Of a stretch of DNA of 64,000 bases, positions 33,570 through 42,883 are shown piece by piece. The notes below the pieces were generated by a model. That model worked only from the letters and a program-made list of their open reading frames with translations. It searched no databases and was not told the origin of the DNA. Made by a program: the position numbers and the translations under genes. This DNA is from Saccharopolyspora galaxeae (lineage in GTDB: Bacteria; Actinomycetota; Actinomycetes; Mycobacteriales; Pseudonocardiaceae), in contig NZ_JADDUE010000003.1 in the NCBI RefSeq assembly GCF_016526145.1, forward strand, positions 248,001-312,000, given 5' to 3'. Each line of letters begins with the position of its first letter. Position 1 is the first letter of the stretch.

Positions 33570-33917
33570 ATGCGACTCCGACTCGGACCTCCACTGTGGA
33601 CGATCGCGGCGGCGGCCGCCGCGCTCCCGCTGGGCACCGGCAACGCCGCCGCGGACCCGCTGCTCGAAGTGCGCGACGTCAAGGGCGTCGACCTCGGGCA
33701 CGTCGAGGAGGGCATCGCCCGCGACGTGGCGCGCGACCTCGCCCGGGACCTGGCGCGGGACCTGGCCCGGGATCTCGCGCGGGACCTGGCCCGCGATCTC
33801 GGCCGGGACCTGGCCAAGGACACCGCCCGCGACCTGGCGCGCGATGCGGCCAAGGACCTCGGCCGGGACCACGAGCTCGTCCGGCGAACCGTCGGAAAGG
33901 TCGTCGACCACGTCTGA
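33570..33917 (+). CDS. Exported protein made of an ARDL tetrapeptide repeat
   Basis: A 115-residue precursor. The Sec-type signal (LWTIAAAAAALPLGTGNAAA) probably cleaves after AAA. Then come LLEVRDVKGVDLGHVEEGI and about a dozen copies of a four-residue unit (ARDL, with RDV, GRDL, AKDT, AKDL variants) from residue 50 to 98. The unit repeats at the DNA level as a 12-base period. A four-residue periodicity of hydrophobic and alternating Arg/Asp would give a charged helix with a slowly rotating hydrophobic stripe. GAGAAGG precedes the ATG. I know no named family. Confidence 0.75.
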   Translation: MRLRLGPPLWTIAAAAAALPLGTGNAAADPLLEVRDVKGVDLGHVEEGIARDVARDLARDLARDLARDLARDLARDLGRDLAKDTARDLARDAAKDLGRDHELVRRTVGKVVDHV

Positions 33918-33992
33918 ACGCTCGGCAGGCCGCAGCGCTCACGTGTTGGGACGGTCTGGCCGAACCGCACCTGCGGCTGGTGACCTTCCGGC

Positions 33993-35048
33993 ATGTCCGC
34001 ACAACTCCGGTTCGGCGTCTGGGCGCTGGTCTACGGCAACTGGGCCTCGTTCCACCACCCCGAAGACCCCGTCGACGCCTCGTGGGAACGCAACCGGCGG
34101 CAGATCCTGCAAGCCGAGGAACTCGGCTACGACAGCACGCTGCTCGCCCAGCACGTGATCAACCCGTTCGGCGAGCAGTACGACCAGCTCGACACCTGGA
34201 CCGCCGCCGCGGCACTCGCCGCGCTCACCGAGCGCATCGAGATCATCGCCGCGATCAAGCCGTACCTCTACCACCCGGTGGTGCTGGCCAAGCAGGCCTT
34301 GCAGATCGAGGAGATCAGCCGCGGGCGGTTCGGCATCAACCTGGTCAACGCATGGTTCAAACCCGAGCTGGAACGCGCGGGCATCGGATTCGCCGAGCAC
34401 GACGAGCGCTACGCCTACGGCACCGAATGGCTGCGGGTGGTGCGCGGGCTGCTGGCCGGTGAGCGGGTCAGCTTCCGCGGCGAGCACTTCCACATCGACG
34501 ACTACCAGCTCAAACCGGCCAGCGGGCACCGCGACCGGCCTGCCGTCTACGTCGGCGGTGAGTCGGACCCGGCGCGGGCGCTGGCCGCGGATCTCGCCGA
34601 CACCTGGTTCATCAACGGCCAGCCGCAGCAGGACGTGCGCGCGCTGATCGACGACGTCGCCTCCCGCCCGCGCGAGGGCGACCCGCTGCGGTACGCGCTG
34701 TCGGCGTTCGTCATCGCCCGCGAAACCGATGCCGAAGCGCAGGAAGTGCTGGCCTACCAATGGGAATTGGCCGAACAGGGCAAGCGGGCGTGGGACGGGC
34801 TGGTCGCCAACGCGGACCCGAAGGCGGTCATGTTCCACACCTTCGCCAAGCATCCGCACATCGGCACCAACGGCGGCACCGCGGCCGGTCTGGTCGGCAG
34901 CTACGACGCGGTGGCCGAGCGGATCCTGCAGTTCCGCCGGCTCGGCATCGGCACGCTCATGCTGCAGTTCCAGCCGTTCGAGTCCGAACAGCGCCGGTTC
35001 GCGCACGAAGTCATCCCGCGCTACCGGCGGCTGGAGGGAGCCGGTTGA
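33993..35048 (+). CDS. LLM-class flavin-dependent monooxygenase (SsuD/SfnG-like)
   Basis: A 351-residue luciferase-like TIM barrel: MSAQLRFGVWALVYGNW, LTERIEIIAAIKPYLYHPVVLAKQALQIEEISRGRF and GINLVNAWFKPELERAGIGF correspond to the FMNH2-dependent alkanesulfonate and dimethylsulfone monooxygenases. It probably splits C-S bonds of a sulfonate or sulfone, or oxidises a related substrate. No flavin reductase or sulfonate ABC transporter is adjacent, so the exact role is open. No strong ribosome site is seen before the ATG (GACCTTCCGGC). It follows the repeat-protein gene by 75 bases. Confidence 0.9.
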   Translation: MSAQLRFGVWALVYGNWASFHHPEDPVDASWERNRRQILQAEELGYDSTLLAQHVINPFGEQYDQLDTWTAAAALAALTERIEIIAAIKPYLYHPVVLAKQALQIEEISRGRFGINLVNAWFKPELERAGIGFAEHDERYAYGTEWLRVVRGLLAGERVSFRGEHFHIDDYQLKPASGHRDRPAVYVGGESDPARALAADLADTWFINGQPQQDVRALIDDVASRPREGDPLRYALSAFVIARETDAEAQEVLAYQWELAEQGKRAWDGLVANADPKAVMFHTFAKHPHIGTNGGTAAGLVGSYDAVAERILQFRRLGIGTLMLQFQPFESEQRRFAHEVIPRYRRLEGAG

Positions 35049-35200
35049 CCGGCGCGTCCGTCCACTTCGGACTTCGCGGTCCTGGCGTCGGTCCGGCGGC
35101 GAACGAACCGTTCGCCCGGTACTCGGCCCACCGCGGCCGGATGCATCCGCAGCGACGCGGCCGCGAAGCCGCATTCCAGCGTCCATCCGGATGAACGACC

Positions 35201-35230
35201 TTGTGACCGCGCTGCGCTGATCACTAGCGT
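35201..35230 (+). promoter_or_regulatory. Candidate promoter of the RHS gene
   Basis: TTGTGA at 35201-35206 and TAGCGT at 35225-35230 are separated by 18 bases. A start near 35237 would give a leader of about 30 bases with the GGGGG ribosome site before the ATG at 35267. Confidence 0.4.
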
Positions 35231-35266
35231 GATGCCCCTCTCGCAGGTGGTGGATGGGGGTCACAC

Positions 35267-38200
35267 ATGACGAGCGCGGAACCCTTTCCGAATCGGCCGA
35301 TCCGGGAACTTCTGGGCCGCGTTCCCGGATATTCGTTCGCCGGGGACGGCGTGCACACCGCGGTGGGCAACCACACCCGCACCGCGCTCGACCTGCCGAT
35401 GCCGAGTCCGCTGCCGAGCTGGGCGAGGACCTACAACTCGCGCGGACCCGGCTCCGGCCGGCTCGGACGCGGTTGGACGTCCACAATGGACGCAAGGCTG
35501 GATTTCGAGTCGTCCGAAGGAATCGTGCTGCACCACTCGGACGGTCGCGCGCTGACCTTCCCGCACCGTCCGGACGGCACCCACGGGCGCGCGACCGACC
35601 TGCCCGCCGAGCTGCGCGAGCAGGCCGAGTCCTGGCAACTGCACTTCTTCAGCGGCGAGGTCTGGGAGTTCGACGCCGCCGGGCGGATGCGTTCTCGCGC
35701 CGCCCGCGGGCAACGAGTGGACTGCGAATATGATTCGGCCGGGCTGCTGATCTCCGCGGTGCACTCGGCCGGATTCCGGTTGGAGTTGTCCTACGGCGCG
35801 GGCGGCCTGCTGCGCCGGATCGTCGCCGACGACGGCCGCGCGGTGCATTACGAGTACGGGACCGCGGGCGTCGCGGACGCAGCATCGCCGGACATCCCGG
35901 TGTTGAGCTCGGCCACCACCCCCGGCACCGGCGCGACGAGGTACGACAGCACTCCGGCCGGGCTGCTCGCGCGGGTCACCGACGCCGACGGCGTGGTGCT
36001 GGTGCGCAACGACTTCGCGGACGTGGCCTCGGGAGACCCCGCCGACGGCCGAGTGGTGCAGCAGGTTCTCGCGGGCGAGGTCGAAGTCCGCTTCTCCTAC
36101 GACGACGCGAACCGCACGACCGCGGTGCACGGCCCGACCGGGGCCCGGACCGAGTTCGGCCACGCCCCGGACGGCCGCCCCGTGCGTGTCACCGATGCGC
36201 TCGGAGGCACGACTTCGCTGCGCCGCGACGAGGACGGCCGACTCGTCGAGGGCAGCACCGCGGGCGGCACCGCGTTCGCACAGCACTACGACGAAGCGGG
36301 CGACCTGGTCACCGAAACGTTCGGGGACGCCACCACGAGCTGGACCCACGACGAGGCACACCGGATCACGAGCGTCACCGACCCGGCAGGCCTGCGCACC
36401 CTGTTCACCTACCACGGCGACGAGCGGATCCCTGCCACGATCAGCGACCCGTCCGGCGGCATCACGCACCAGGTCGTGCAGGACGGGAAAGTCCTCCGCA
36501 CGCGGCGCCCCGCCGGCGGGATCTGGTGGTACGAGCACGACGACCGCGGCAACCTCGTCACCGCCACCGCACCGGACGGCGCGAACACCCGCTACGAGCA
36601 CGATGCGGCAGGCAGGCGCGTCGCCGAGACGAACGCCCTCGGTGAGCGGATCGAGTACCGGTACGACGACGCCGGACGGCTGGTCGGCACCACCGGCCGG
36701 GACGGCATCGTGCGGCAGCGGCGGTATTCCGCGGCGGGCAGGCTGCTGAGCACGAGCGATCAGGAAGGCACGCGCAGCAGTCGCGAGTACGACGCGGCGG
36801 GCCGGTTGGCCACGACCACCGGCCCGCTCGGCACGAGCACCCGCTACGGCTACGACCGGGCGGGAAACCTCGCAACGGTCACCGGACCCGCCGGTGAGCA
36901 GGTCACGCTCGCGCACGACGAGCTGAACCGGATCACCGCCGTGACCGACGCGGTGGGCGCCACCACCCGCTACGAGTACGACGCCGAGGGCAACAACACC
37001 AGCGTCAGCTCACCGGCGGGCACGATGCGCAAGGAGTTCGACCAGCGCGGCAACGCGGTCGTGGAAACCGACCCCGGCGGAGCCGTCACCACCGTCGACT
37101 ACGACGCGCTGGACCGTCCCGTCGCCGTGACGGACCCGGCCGGAGCGACCTGGCGCACGCAGTACGACGACACCGCCGGGGTCGTCACCGAGACCGGCCC
37201 GGACGGCGCGGTCGCGATGCGGCGCCACGGCCCGGACGGGCGGACTTCGGTGCGCATCGATCCGCTGGGCAGGCGCACCGAATACCACTACGACGACAAC
37301 GGCCGGATCACCGCGATCACCGATCCGGAGGGCGGGCGGACCCGGTTCGAGCACGACGCCGCGGGACGGACGACGGCGGTGCGCACCCCGGCCGGCCTGG
37401 TCACCCGCTTCCGGTACGAACACGGGCGGCTCGCCGCCGTGGTGGACCCGCGCGGCTGGATCACCCGGTACCGCTACGACTCGCGGGGCAGGCGCACCGA
37501 AGTGATCAACCCGAGCGGGATGCGCACCCGGTTCGGTTACGACGCCGCCGGGCGCCTGGTGAGCCGCACCGACGCACGCGGCGGCACCACCCGCCACCAC
37601 TACGACGAACTCGGCAACCTCACCGAGCTCGTCGACGCGAAAGGGGTCAGCACCCGGTTCACCCACGACGCCGCGGGCAGGCGGACATCGGTGACCGACC
37701 CGCTCGGGCGCACCACCCGCCGCGAGTACGACGCGGCGGGGAACCTGGCCACGCTGATCGAACCTTCGGGGCTGCGGCAGCACTTCGAGTACGACGCACG
37801 CGGCAACCTGCTGCGCCGCCACGGCGAAGACGGCGCCGAAGTGCGCTACACCTACGACGCGGCGGGCCGCCGCAAGAGCATGTCCGACAGCACCGGAACG
37901 ACCGGCTACGACTACGACACGGCCGGACGGTTGCGCACCGTCACGTTCCCGGACGAAGGCCGCCTGGTCGCCGATTACGACGCAGCGGGCCAGCGCACCA
38001 CCTTGCACTATCCGGATGGTGCGGCGGCGCACTACCGCTACGACGGCAACGGCAGACTCGTCGGCCTGCGCGACTCCGACGCCGGAGAAGCCGTCTACGC
38101 CGTGGACCCGGACGGGCGGCTGGTGACCGAGCAGCTGCCCGGCGGCTGGTCGCGGCGCTACCGCTACGAAGGCGGGCTGCTGGCGGAGTTCGCCGAGAAC

Positions 38201-39979
38201 CGGGCGAACGTACCGGCGATCCGCACCGAACTTTCGCACGACGCCGACGGGCGGATCACCGGCCAGGTCGATCACGTCGGCGCGGACGCCACCGGTGCGG
38301 AAGAGGTGCTGCGGCACGCCTTCGGCTACGACCCGGGCGGCCAGCTGGTCTCGATCAGCTCGCGCACGGCGGACGGTTCCGCGGACACCCGCATCGCCTA
38401 CGACATCGCGGGGAACAGGACCGCGGTGGTCCGCGAGGGTGCGCGGACCGGTTACCTCTACGACGCGGCGGATCAGCTCGTCGCCGTCGAGCAGGAAGGC
38501 AGGCGGATCGCCTACCGCTACGATCCGGCAGGCCGGTTGCTCGAACAGCACGACGGCGACCGCCGACAGGTCATCGACTACGACGGCCTCGGCCTCCCGC
38601 GGGTATCGACGCGCACCACCGCGTGGTCGTCGGAGCGAACCGAGCTGCGCTACAACGGCGACGGCCTGCTCACCGAGCTGGAGTCGCGCATCGGCGACGA
38701 CGCGGCGCCGACCTCGGTCGACTACCGCTGGAGCGTGGGAGACCGGCTGCCGCAGATCCTTGATCAACGGGTCCGGACGGATGCCCGGCAGGACGACTCC
38801 TCACCGGTCGGCGGACGGCTGGCCGGCGCCCGATTCACCTATGGCCAAGGCCGGGCTTTCGCCACCACCGCGCAGAATTCGGTCGTGTTCGCCCGGGACG
38901 CCTTCGGCTCCACCGTCCGCACCGAGCAGACCCGGCCGTGGGCGCAGGCCGAGCGCTACGGGGCGTTCGGGGCGCTCGAGGCCGAACCGGACCGCGCGCC
39001 GCTGTCCGCCCCGGAGATTCCCAGGTTCGGCTACCGCGGCGAACTGTCGCTGGCCTCCGACGTCTACCTGCGCGCCCGCTTCCTCGACGGCGCGGTGGGC
39101 CGGTTCCACGCCCCGGACCCGGTCGCGCTGATCGGGGCGAGCAGCCAGGCCAACAACCGCTACCAGTACGCGGAAAACGATCCGTTGAACCGCACCGACC
39201 CGACCGGGGCGTGGGCGGTCGCCGACGCGCGCGGCGGGCTGCTGGCGCAACTTGCCGCCACGGGCATCGGAGGATGCGGCAACTGCTCGGGCGATCCGGG
39301 CAACGGTTTGGAACGGCACTGGAAGTGCTTCCAAGACCAGGCTTGTTTCCGCGTCCGCGGCTACCGGTTGACCGAGGACGCGCTCGACGCGGATCCGGAC
39401 ACGCTCAAGGACCTCTACTACAGCCGCAGGCCCGAGCGCGCAGCCCAGGCTTTGACGATCAACAAGCTCAACGCGGAACGGGCCGGCGGGTGGGATTCGT
39501 TCTGGGGCGGCGTGTTGGACTACACGCCGGTCAGCGAGCGGGTCGACTGGGAAGTCGGCCCGCGCGGGACGAACCGGTTCCGCGTCGACATCACCACCGA
39601 GGAACGCGACATCTTCGAGGTCAAACGCTGGGCGGGGCCGGCCACCGCGGTGGAGGTGACCGGGCAGCTGAACGGCTACGTGCTCAGCGCGGGCTACTGG
39701 GGCGTCGATTTCGAGCCCAGCGACGAGCTGACCGAGTGGGCCTCCGGCTTCGACGTGACCACCGGGTTCTTCTCGTACTTCGAGACGCCGTGGACCAATG
39801 ACACCGTTTTCGTGTGGGGCCTGGGCAATCCGGACGGGCACATCTACTTCGCCGAGAACGACCGGGCGAGCGACGACGTGCAGTCGAAGGCCTACAGCGA
39901 AGGCGGGCCGCTGACCGAGCTGCCCGAACCCGTCATCCCGATCCCGATCCGTCCTGTTCCGGTGCCGGTCGTGCCGTGA
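35267..39979 (+). CDS. RHS/YD-repeat polymorphic toxin with a probable nuclease tip
   Basis: A 1570-residue protein. Residues 25-75 (GDGVHTAVGNHTRTALDLP...WARTYNSRG) form a DUF6531-like RHS entry. About 1100 residues of YD repeats follow (GxxxxxxYDxxGRL units). The RHS core runs to FLDGAVGRFHAPDP...NRYQYAENDPLNRTDPTGAW near residue 1313. The last 257 residues are a separate tip with CGNC and two more Cys. It carries RFRVDI near 1440, IFEVKRW near 1450 and VTGQLNGYV after that, the D...ExK...Q pattern of PD-(D/E)XK nucleases. There is no signal peptide, PAAR or WXG region. The shell would enclose and release the tip. Confidence 0.85.
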   Translation: MTSAEPFPNRPIRELLGRVPGYSFAGDGVHTAVGNHTRTALDLPMPSPLPSWARTYNSRGPGSGRLGRGWTSTMDARLDFESSEGIVLHHSDGRALTFPHRPDGTHGRATDLPAELREQAESWQLHFFSGEVWEFDAAGRMRSRAARGQRVDCEYDSAGLLISAVHSAGFRLELSYGAGGLLRRIVADDGRAVHYEYGTAGVADAASPDIPVLSSATTPGTGATRYDSTPAGLLARVTDADGVVLVRNDFADVASGDPADGRVVQQVLAGEVEVRFSYDDANRTTAVHGPTGARTEFGHAPDGRPVRVTDALGGTTSLRRDEDGRLVEGSTAGGTAFAQHYDEAGDLVTETFGDATTSWTHDEAHRITSVTDPAGLRTLFTYHGDERIPATISDPSGGITHQVVQDGKVLRTRRPAGGIWWYEHDDRGNLVTATAPDGANTRYEHDAAGRRVAETNALGERIEYRYDDAGRLVGTTGRDGIVRQRRYSAAGRLLSTSDQEGTRSSREYDAAGRLATTTGPLGTSTRYGYDRAGNLATVTGPAGEQVTLAHDELNRITAVTDAVGATTRYEYDAEGNNTSVSSPAGTMRKEFDQRGNAVVETDPGGAVTTVDYDALDRPVAVTDPAGATWRTQYDDTAGVVTETGPDGAVAMRRHGPDGRTSVRIDPLGRRTEYHYDDNGRITAITDPEGGRTRFEHDAAGRTTAVRTPAGLVTRFRYEHGRLAAVVDPRGWITRYRYDSRGRRTEVINPSGMRTRFGYDAAGRLVSRTDARGGTTRHHYDELGNLTELVDAKGVSTRFTHDAAGRRTSVTDPLGRTTRREYDAAGNLATLIEPSGLRQHFEYDARGNLLRRHGEDGAEVRYTYDAAGRRKSMSDSTGTTGYDYDTAGRLRTVTFPDEGRLVADYDAAGQRTTLHYPDGAAAHYRYDGNGRLVGLRDSDAGEAVYAVDPDGRLVTEQLPGGWSRRYRYEGGLLAEFAENRANVPAIRTELSHDADGRITGQVDHVGADATGAEEVLRHAFGYDPGGQLVSISSRTADGSADTRIAYDIAGNRTAVVREGARTGYLYDAADQLVAVEQEGRRIAYRYDPAGRLLEQHDGDRRQVIDYDGLGLPRVSTRTTAWSSERTELRYNGDGLLTELESRIGDDAAPTSVDYRWSVGDRLPQILDQRVRTDARQDDSSPVGGRLAGARFTYGQGRAFATTAQNSVVFARDAFGSTVRTEQTRPWAQAERYGAFGALEAEPDRAPLSAPEIPRFGYRGELSLASDVYLRARFLDGAVGRFHAPDPVALIGASSQANNRYQYAENDPLNRTDPTGAWAVADARGGLLAQLAATGIGGCGNCSGDPGNGLERHWKCFQDQACFRVRGYRLTEDALDADPDTLKDLYYSRRPERAAQALTINKLNAERAGGWDSFWGGVLDYTPVSERVDWEVGPRGTNRFRVDITTEERDIFEVKRWAGPATAVEVTGQLNGYVLSAGYWGVDFEPSDELTEWASGFDVTTGFFSYFETPWTNDTVFVWGLGNPDGHIYFAENDRASDDVQSKAYSEGGPLTELPEPVIPIPIRPVPVPVVP

Positions 39980-39993
39980 CGGCTACGGTGTCC

Positions 39994-40024
39994 GTTGCCC
40001 GTTCGGCCGGTTGCCCGTTCGGCC
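39994..40024. repeat. Tandem 16-bp repeat between the RHS gene and the next gene
   Basis: GTTGCCCGTTCGGCC occurs at 39994 and again at 40010, in the 64-base gap. It may be a small duplication; no hairpin forms, so co-transcription of the two genes is likely. Confidence 0.6.
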
Positions 40025-40043
40025 ATCGCACTGAGGGGACGGC

Positions 40044-41063
40044 ATGACGATCGACATCCGGCGCGGTACCGCGCAGCTGTTGCGGGGCGACCCAACGGTC
40101 ACGCTGCTCGTGCGCACGTCCACCGGCCCGGAGGTCACGCGGGCGCTGCGGGCGGCGTGCGCGGATCTGCGCGAGCTGGGAACTTCGGGCGGCGACGAGC
40201 CGGAGGGCCCGAAGTACGTCTCCGAGCCGATGCGCTCCCCCATCGGCTCGCTGATCATGGTGGACTTCGGCGAGGACCTGCCGCTGAGCGAACGGGAACG
40301 GACGCCGGACCTGCTCGCGCACCGGCTGGACGAGCACGGCGTGACCGACGCCGAGATCGGTCCCGCCCCGGCCATCGGAGACCGCTACACGGCGCTGGAC
40401 GCGTTTTCCCCGATCGCGCGCGGCTGGCTGCGTGGCCGTGCGGGCCCGGATTCCCCGCGAGTGGCCGACCGGCCCGGTGCCGAGGTCGTCGACCTGGCGT
40501 TGCGCTGGTTGCCGAGCGACCAGGACGAACATCAGCTGCTGGGCGTGTTCGGCTCCGCCGAGGTCGAACTGGCGAGGCAGGACCTGGCCGCTGCGGTCGA
40601 GGCGAAATTGCGGACCGACGGCGGGATGACGCTGCTGTCGACCGACTTCAGCACCGGTGGTTTCGCGGTCGGGATGGGCGATTTCTTCCGGCACGGCGCG
40701 ACGATCGGGGCGGCGGGGCCCGCCGTCGACGTGCCCGAAGCGTTGCGGGCGCAGCGCGAGCTGATCCGCGCGGGCAGCGGTGCATTGGCGTGGGGCTGCG
40801 CGGGGATCGCCGAGCGGGATCGGCTGTTCCCGTACGCGCATCCGCACCAGGCGTCCGCGAAGGTCCGGCCGACCCGGCCGTTGTGGTACCAGCTGCTGTC
40901 CGAGGAACTGCTCGCTGCGCTCGGAGGCCCGCCGGAAGGCAGCAGGATGCTGCCGGACGGCCGGGTGGAGCTCACCATCGGCGAACCCGAGCAGTGGCTG
41001 CCCGGGCATCCGGATGGCGCGGCGATGCTGCGGCGGGCGCGCGAGCTGCTCAGCCCGGGGTGA
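40044..41063 (+). CDS. Unidentified protein downstream of the RHS toxin, possible immunity gene
   Basis: A 339-residue soluble protein (MTIDIRRGTAQLLRGDPTVTLLVRTSTGPEV...) with no family I recognise. It is acidic overall and contains GSLIMVDFGEDLPLSERERTPDLLAHRL and a C-terminal EPEQWLPGHPDGAAMLRRARELL. GAGGGG precedes the ATG. Genes directly behind RHS toxins often encode the cognate immunity protein, and the 64-base gap without terminator fits. At 339 residues it would be large for that role. Position is the only support. Confidence 0.6.
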   Translation: MTIDIRRGTAQLLRGDPTVTLLVRTSTGPEVTRALRAACADLRELGTSGGDEPEGPKYVSEPMRSPIGSLIMVDFGEDLPLSERERTPDLLAHRLDEHGVTDAEIGPAPAIGDRYTALDAFSPIARGWLRGRAGPDSPRVADRPGAEVVDLALRWLPSDQDEHQLLGVFGSAEVELARQDLAAAVEAKLRTDGGMTLLSTDFSTGGFAVGMGDFFRHGATIGAAGPAVDVPEALRAQRELIRAGSGALAWGCAGIAERDRLFPYAHPHQASAKVRPTRPLWYQLLSEELLAALGGPPEGSRMLPDGRVELTIGEPEQWLPGHPDGAAMLRRARELLSPG

Positions 41064-41171
41064 TCGGTTCTTCGGAGGTCGCGCTGGCGCACCCGGCATC
41101 ATCTCTGCTCGCCGCGTACAGCACCGCGACCGGAGGCTGCTGCGGCGTGCGGCGGGCCGAGTTGATCCCGC

Positions 41172-41876
41172 TCAGCTCAGGTGCTCGGCGAAGAAGTTCC
41201 GCACCCGCTGCCAGGCGTCCTCGGACGACTCGTGGTGGTAACCGAAGCCCAGCACCCGGGTCAGCGGCCCGAACGGGCCGACCGGCAGCTGGTTGGCGAA
41301 GCTGTGCCCGGCTTCCGGGTACTCCTTGACGTCGTGCGGCACGCCCAGCTCGGTCAGCTGCGAATCCAGCTTGTCCGCGGCACCGCGCAGCGTCGGGTCC
41401 TTGCCGCCGAAGCTGGCCACCACAGGGCAAGACCCGGCCAGCACCTCGGCGTCCGAAGGCACCTGCCCGTAGTACGGCGCCGCGGCCTGGAACCCGCGCG
41501 GCGCGGCCAGCAGCGCGAAGCCACCACCCATGCAGAACCCGGCGACGCCGACCGCGCCGGTGCAGTCGGACCGGCTCGCGAGCAGCTCGCGAGCCGCTTC
41601 GATGTCCTCGAACGCCCGGCCGCTGCCCTTGCTGAGCTGGCCGAAGACCGAGCGCACGCAGCGCGCGAAACCGCCTCGGCTGTAGAGGTCCGGCGCGATC
41701 GCGAGGTATCCGGCGGAGGCGAACCGGTCGGTGATGTTCTTGGTGTCCTGGTTCAGCCCGAAAGCGTCGTGCACGACCACCACGCCGGGCCACGGCGCTG
41801 CACCGGAGATCGACGGATACGGCACGGACAGGTGGCCTTCGAGCCTGCCGTCCGCGGTGGGGATCTGCTCAGTCAT
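41172..41876 (-). CDS. Dienelactone hydrolase family protein
   Basis: A 234-residue alpha/beta hydrolase with the DLH nucleophile GFCMGGGFALL, upstream HDAFGLNQDTKNI and C-terminal EYPEAGHSFANQLP (His) with FGGKDPT (Asp). The glutamate seen in QEWWGL of canonical members is Asp here (VHDAFGL), as in many of the carboxymethylenebutenolidase-like group. It is cytosolic and its substrate is unknown. A divergent TetR gene at 42181 may control it. Confidence 0.9.
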   Translation of the reverse strand: MTEQIPTADGRLEGHLSVPYPSISGAAPWPGVVVVHDAFGLNQDTKNITDRFASAGYLAIAPDLYSRGGFARCVRSVFGQLSKGSGRAFEDIEAARELLASRSDCTGAVGVAGFCMGGGFALLAAPRGFQAAAPYYGQVPSDAEVLAGSCPVVASFGGKDPTLRGAADKLDSQLTELGVPHDVKEYPEAGHSFANQLPVGPFGPLTRVLGFGYHHESSEDAWQRVRNFFAEHLS

Positions 41877-42180
41877 GGCACCGAACCTCGATGGTCGTCC
41901 AGCTGTGGTGTGCGTGGCGGGGCCGCGGGACCTTCCCGGCCGCTTCCGGCGCACCGGTCCGGGTACGGCCACGCGCGAGCGTCGTGCCCGGCCCGCGCCG
42001 CTGGGCATCACCGCGTGCGCCCAGGCGATGCCTTGCGGCGCAACGGCTCCGCCGAGCAGACCCTACTAGGCGTAGGGCGAAGTTTCGGGCCTGCCGCACG
42101 CCGACCTCGTATCGACGCGCCCTTGCGCCGTAGTGACCGAAACATGCATATTGGTCATTACCGTTCGGGAGGAGGACCCG
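41877..42180. promoter_or_regulatory. Divergent promoter region with a small palindrome
   Basis: A 304-base region between the dienelactone hydrolase and TetR starts. CCCTAC-TAGGC-GTAGGG at 42061-42077 is a perfect 6-5-6 inverted repeat and a possible operator. TGACC at 42134 and GGTCA at 42153 form a looser pair close to the TetR start. No gene is supported. Confidence 0.4.
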
Positions 42181-42861
42181 TTGCCCAGACCGCTGATCCC
42201 GCACCGCGCCTCGGTCATCCTCGACCGCGCCGAGGAGCTGTTCTGCGCGAACGGCTACGACCGCACGAGCATCGCGGAGATCTCGGCGCGATCCGGCATC
42301 GCCAAGGGCGCGGTGTACCGGGAATTCCCGAGCAAGGGCGCGGTGCTGGACGCACTGCTGGTGCGCAACTCGCAGCGGATGCTCGCCGAAGTGCGCGCCG
42401 GGGTCGAAGGCAGCAGCGGACCGGTGGGGCTGGCCGCGGCATACCGGTTCGGCATCCGCGCGCTGCTCCGGGACCCGCTAGCGCGCGCATTCCTGCAAGC
42501 CGACACGGACGTGCTCGGCAGCTACATCCGCGACCGCACGGACGACCGCTACGCAGCGCGCGTCGCGTGGGTCACGCGCTACCTCGACGAGTTGCAGCGC
42601 GCCGGGGCCGTTCGCGGCGACGTCGACCCGGAGGACGTCTCGATCGCCCTCAGCGCGCTCACCGTCGGCGTGTTCTCCATCGGCCCGCTGGTGGGCGGGC
42701 TCAGCGACGATCGGCTGGAACCCGTCCTGGACGTGATCACCGACATGGTCGAAAGCGGGTTGGATCGGACCGCGGCCGCGCGCGACGACGGGGCGACCCG
42801 CCGGGCGCAGCTGCACCTGCTCGATCGCGTGCAGGAGCAACTTGGGAGTCCGGCGGAATGA
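42181..42861 (+). CDS. TetR-family regulator
   Basis: A 226-residue TetR/AcrR protein with the HTH RTSIAEISARSGIAKGAVYREFPSKGAV and a helical C-terminal domain. The TTG start is chosen because GGAGGAGG lies at ideal spacing just upstream; the frame extends to an ATG at 42133 without a ribosome site. A hydrolase gene follows 22 bases later, so the two are co-transcribed and the regulator may answer to that enzyme's substrate or product. Confidence 0.87.
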   Translation: MPRPLIPHRASVILDRAEELFCANGYDRTSIAEISARSGIAKGAVYREFPSKGAVLDALLVRNSQRMLAEVRAGVEGSSGPVGLAAAYRFGIRALLRDPLARAFLQADTDVLGSYIRDRTDDRYAARVAWVTRYLDELQRAGAVRGDVDPEDVSIALSALTVGVFSIGPLVGGLSDDRLEPVLDVITDMVESGLDRTAAARDDGATRRAQLHLLDRVQEQLGSPAE

Positions 42862-42883
42862 TCCGCGGTGAACGGGGGACCTG

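Noticed and set aside
33721-33880. Possible CRISPR-like or minisatellite array
   Set aside because: The 12-base periodic DNA is coding sequence for the ARDL repeat, with no spacers.
37010-38767. A 585-codon leftward frame inside the RHS gene
   Set aside because: Val/Arg-rich periodic translation simply mirrors the YD repeats on the other strand.
42134-42157. TGACC...GGTCA pair as TetR operator
   Set aside because: Arms are only five bases, 14 bases apart, and not centred on the inner ATGCAT; chance is likely.
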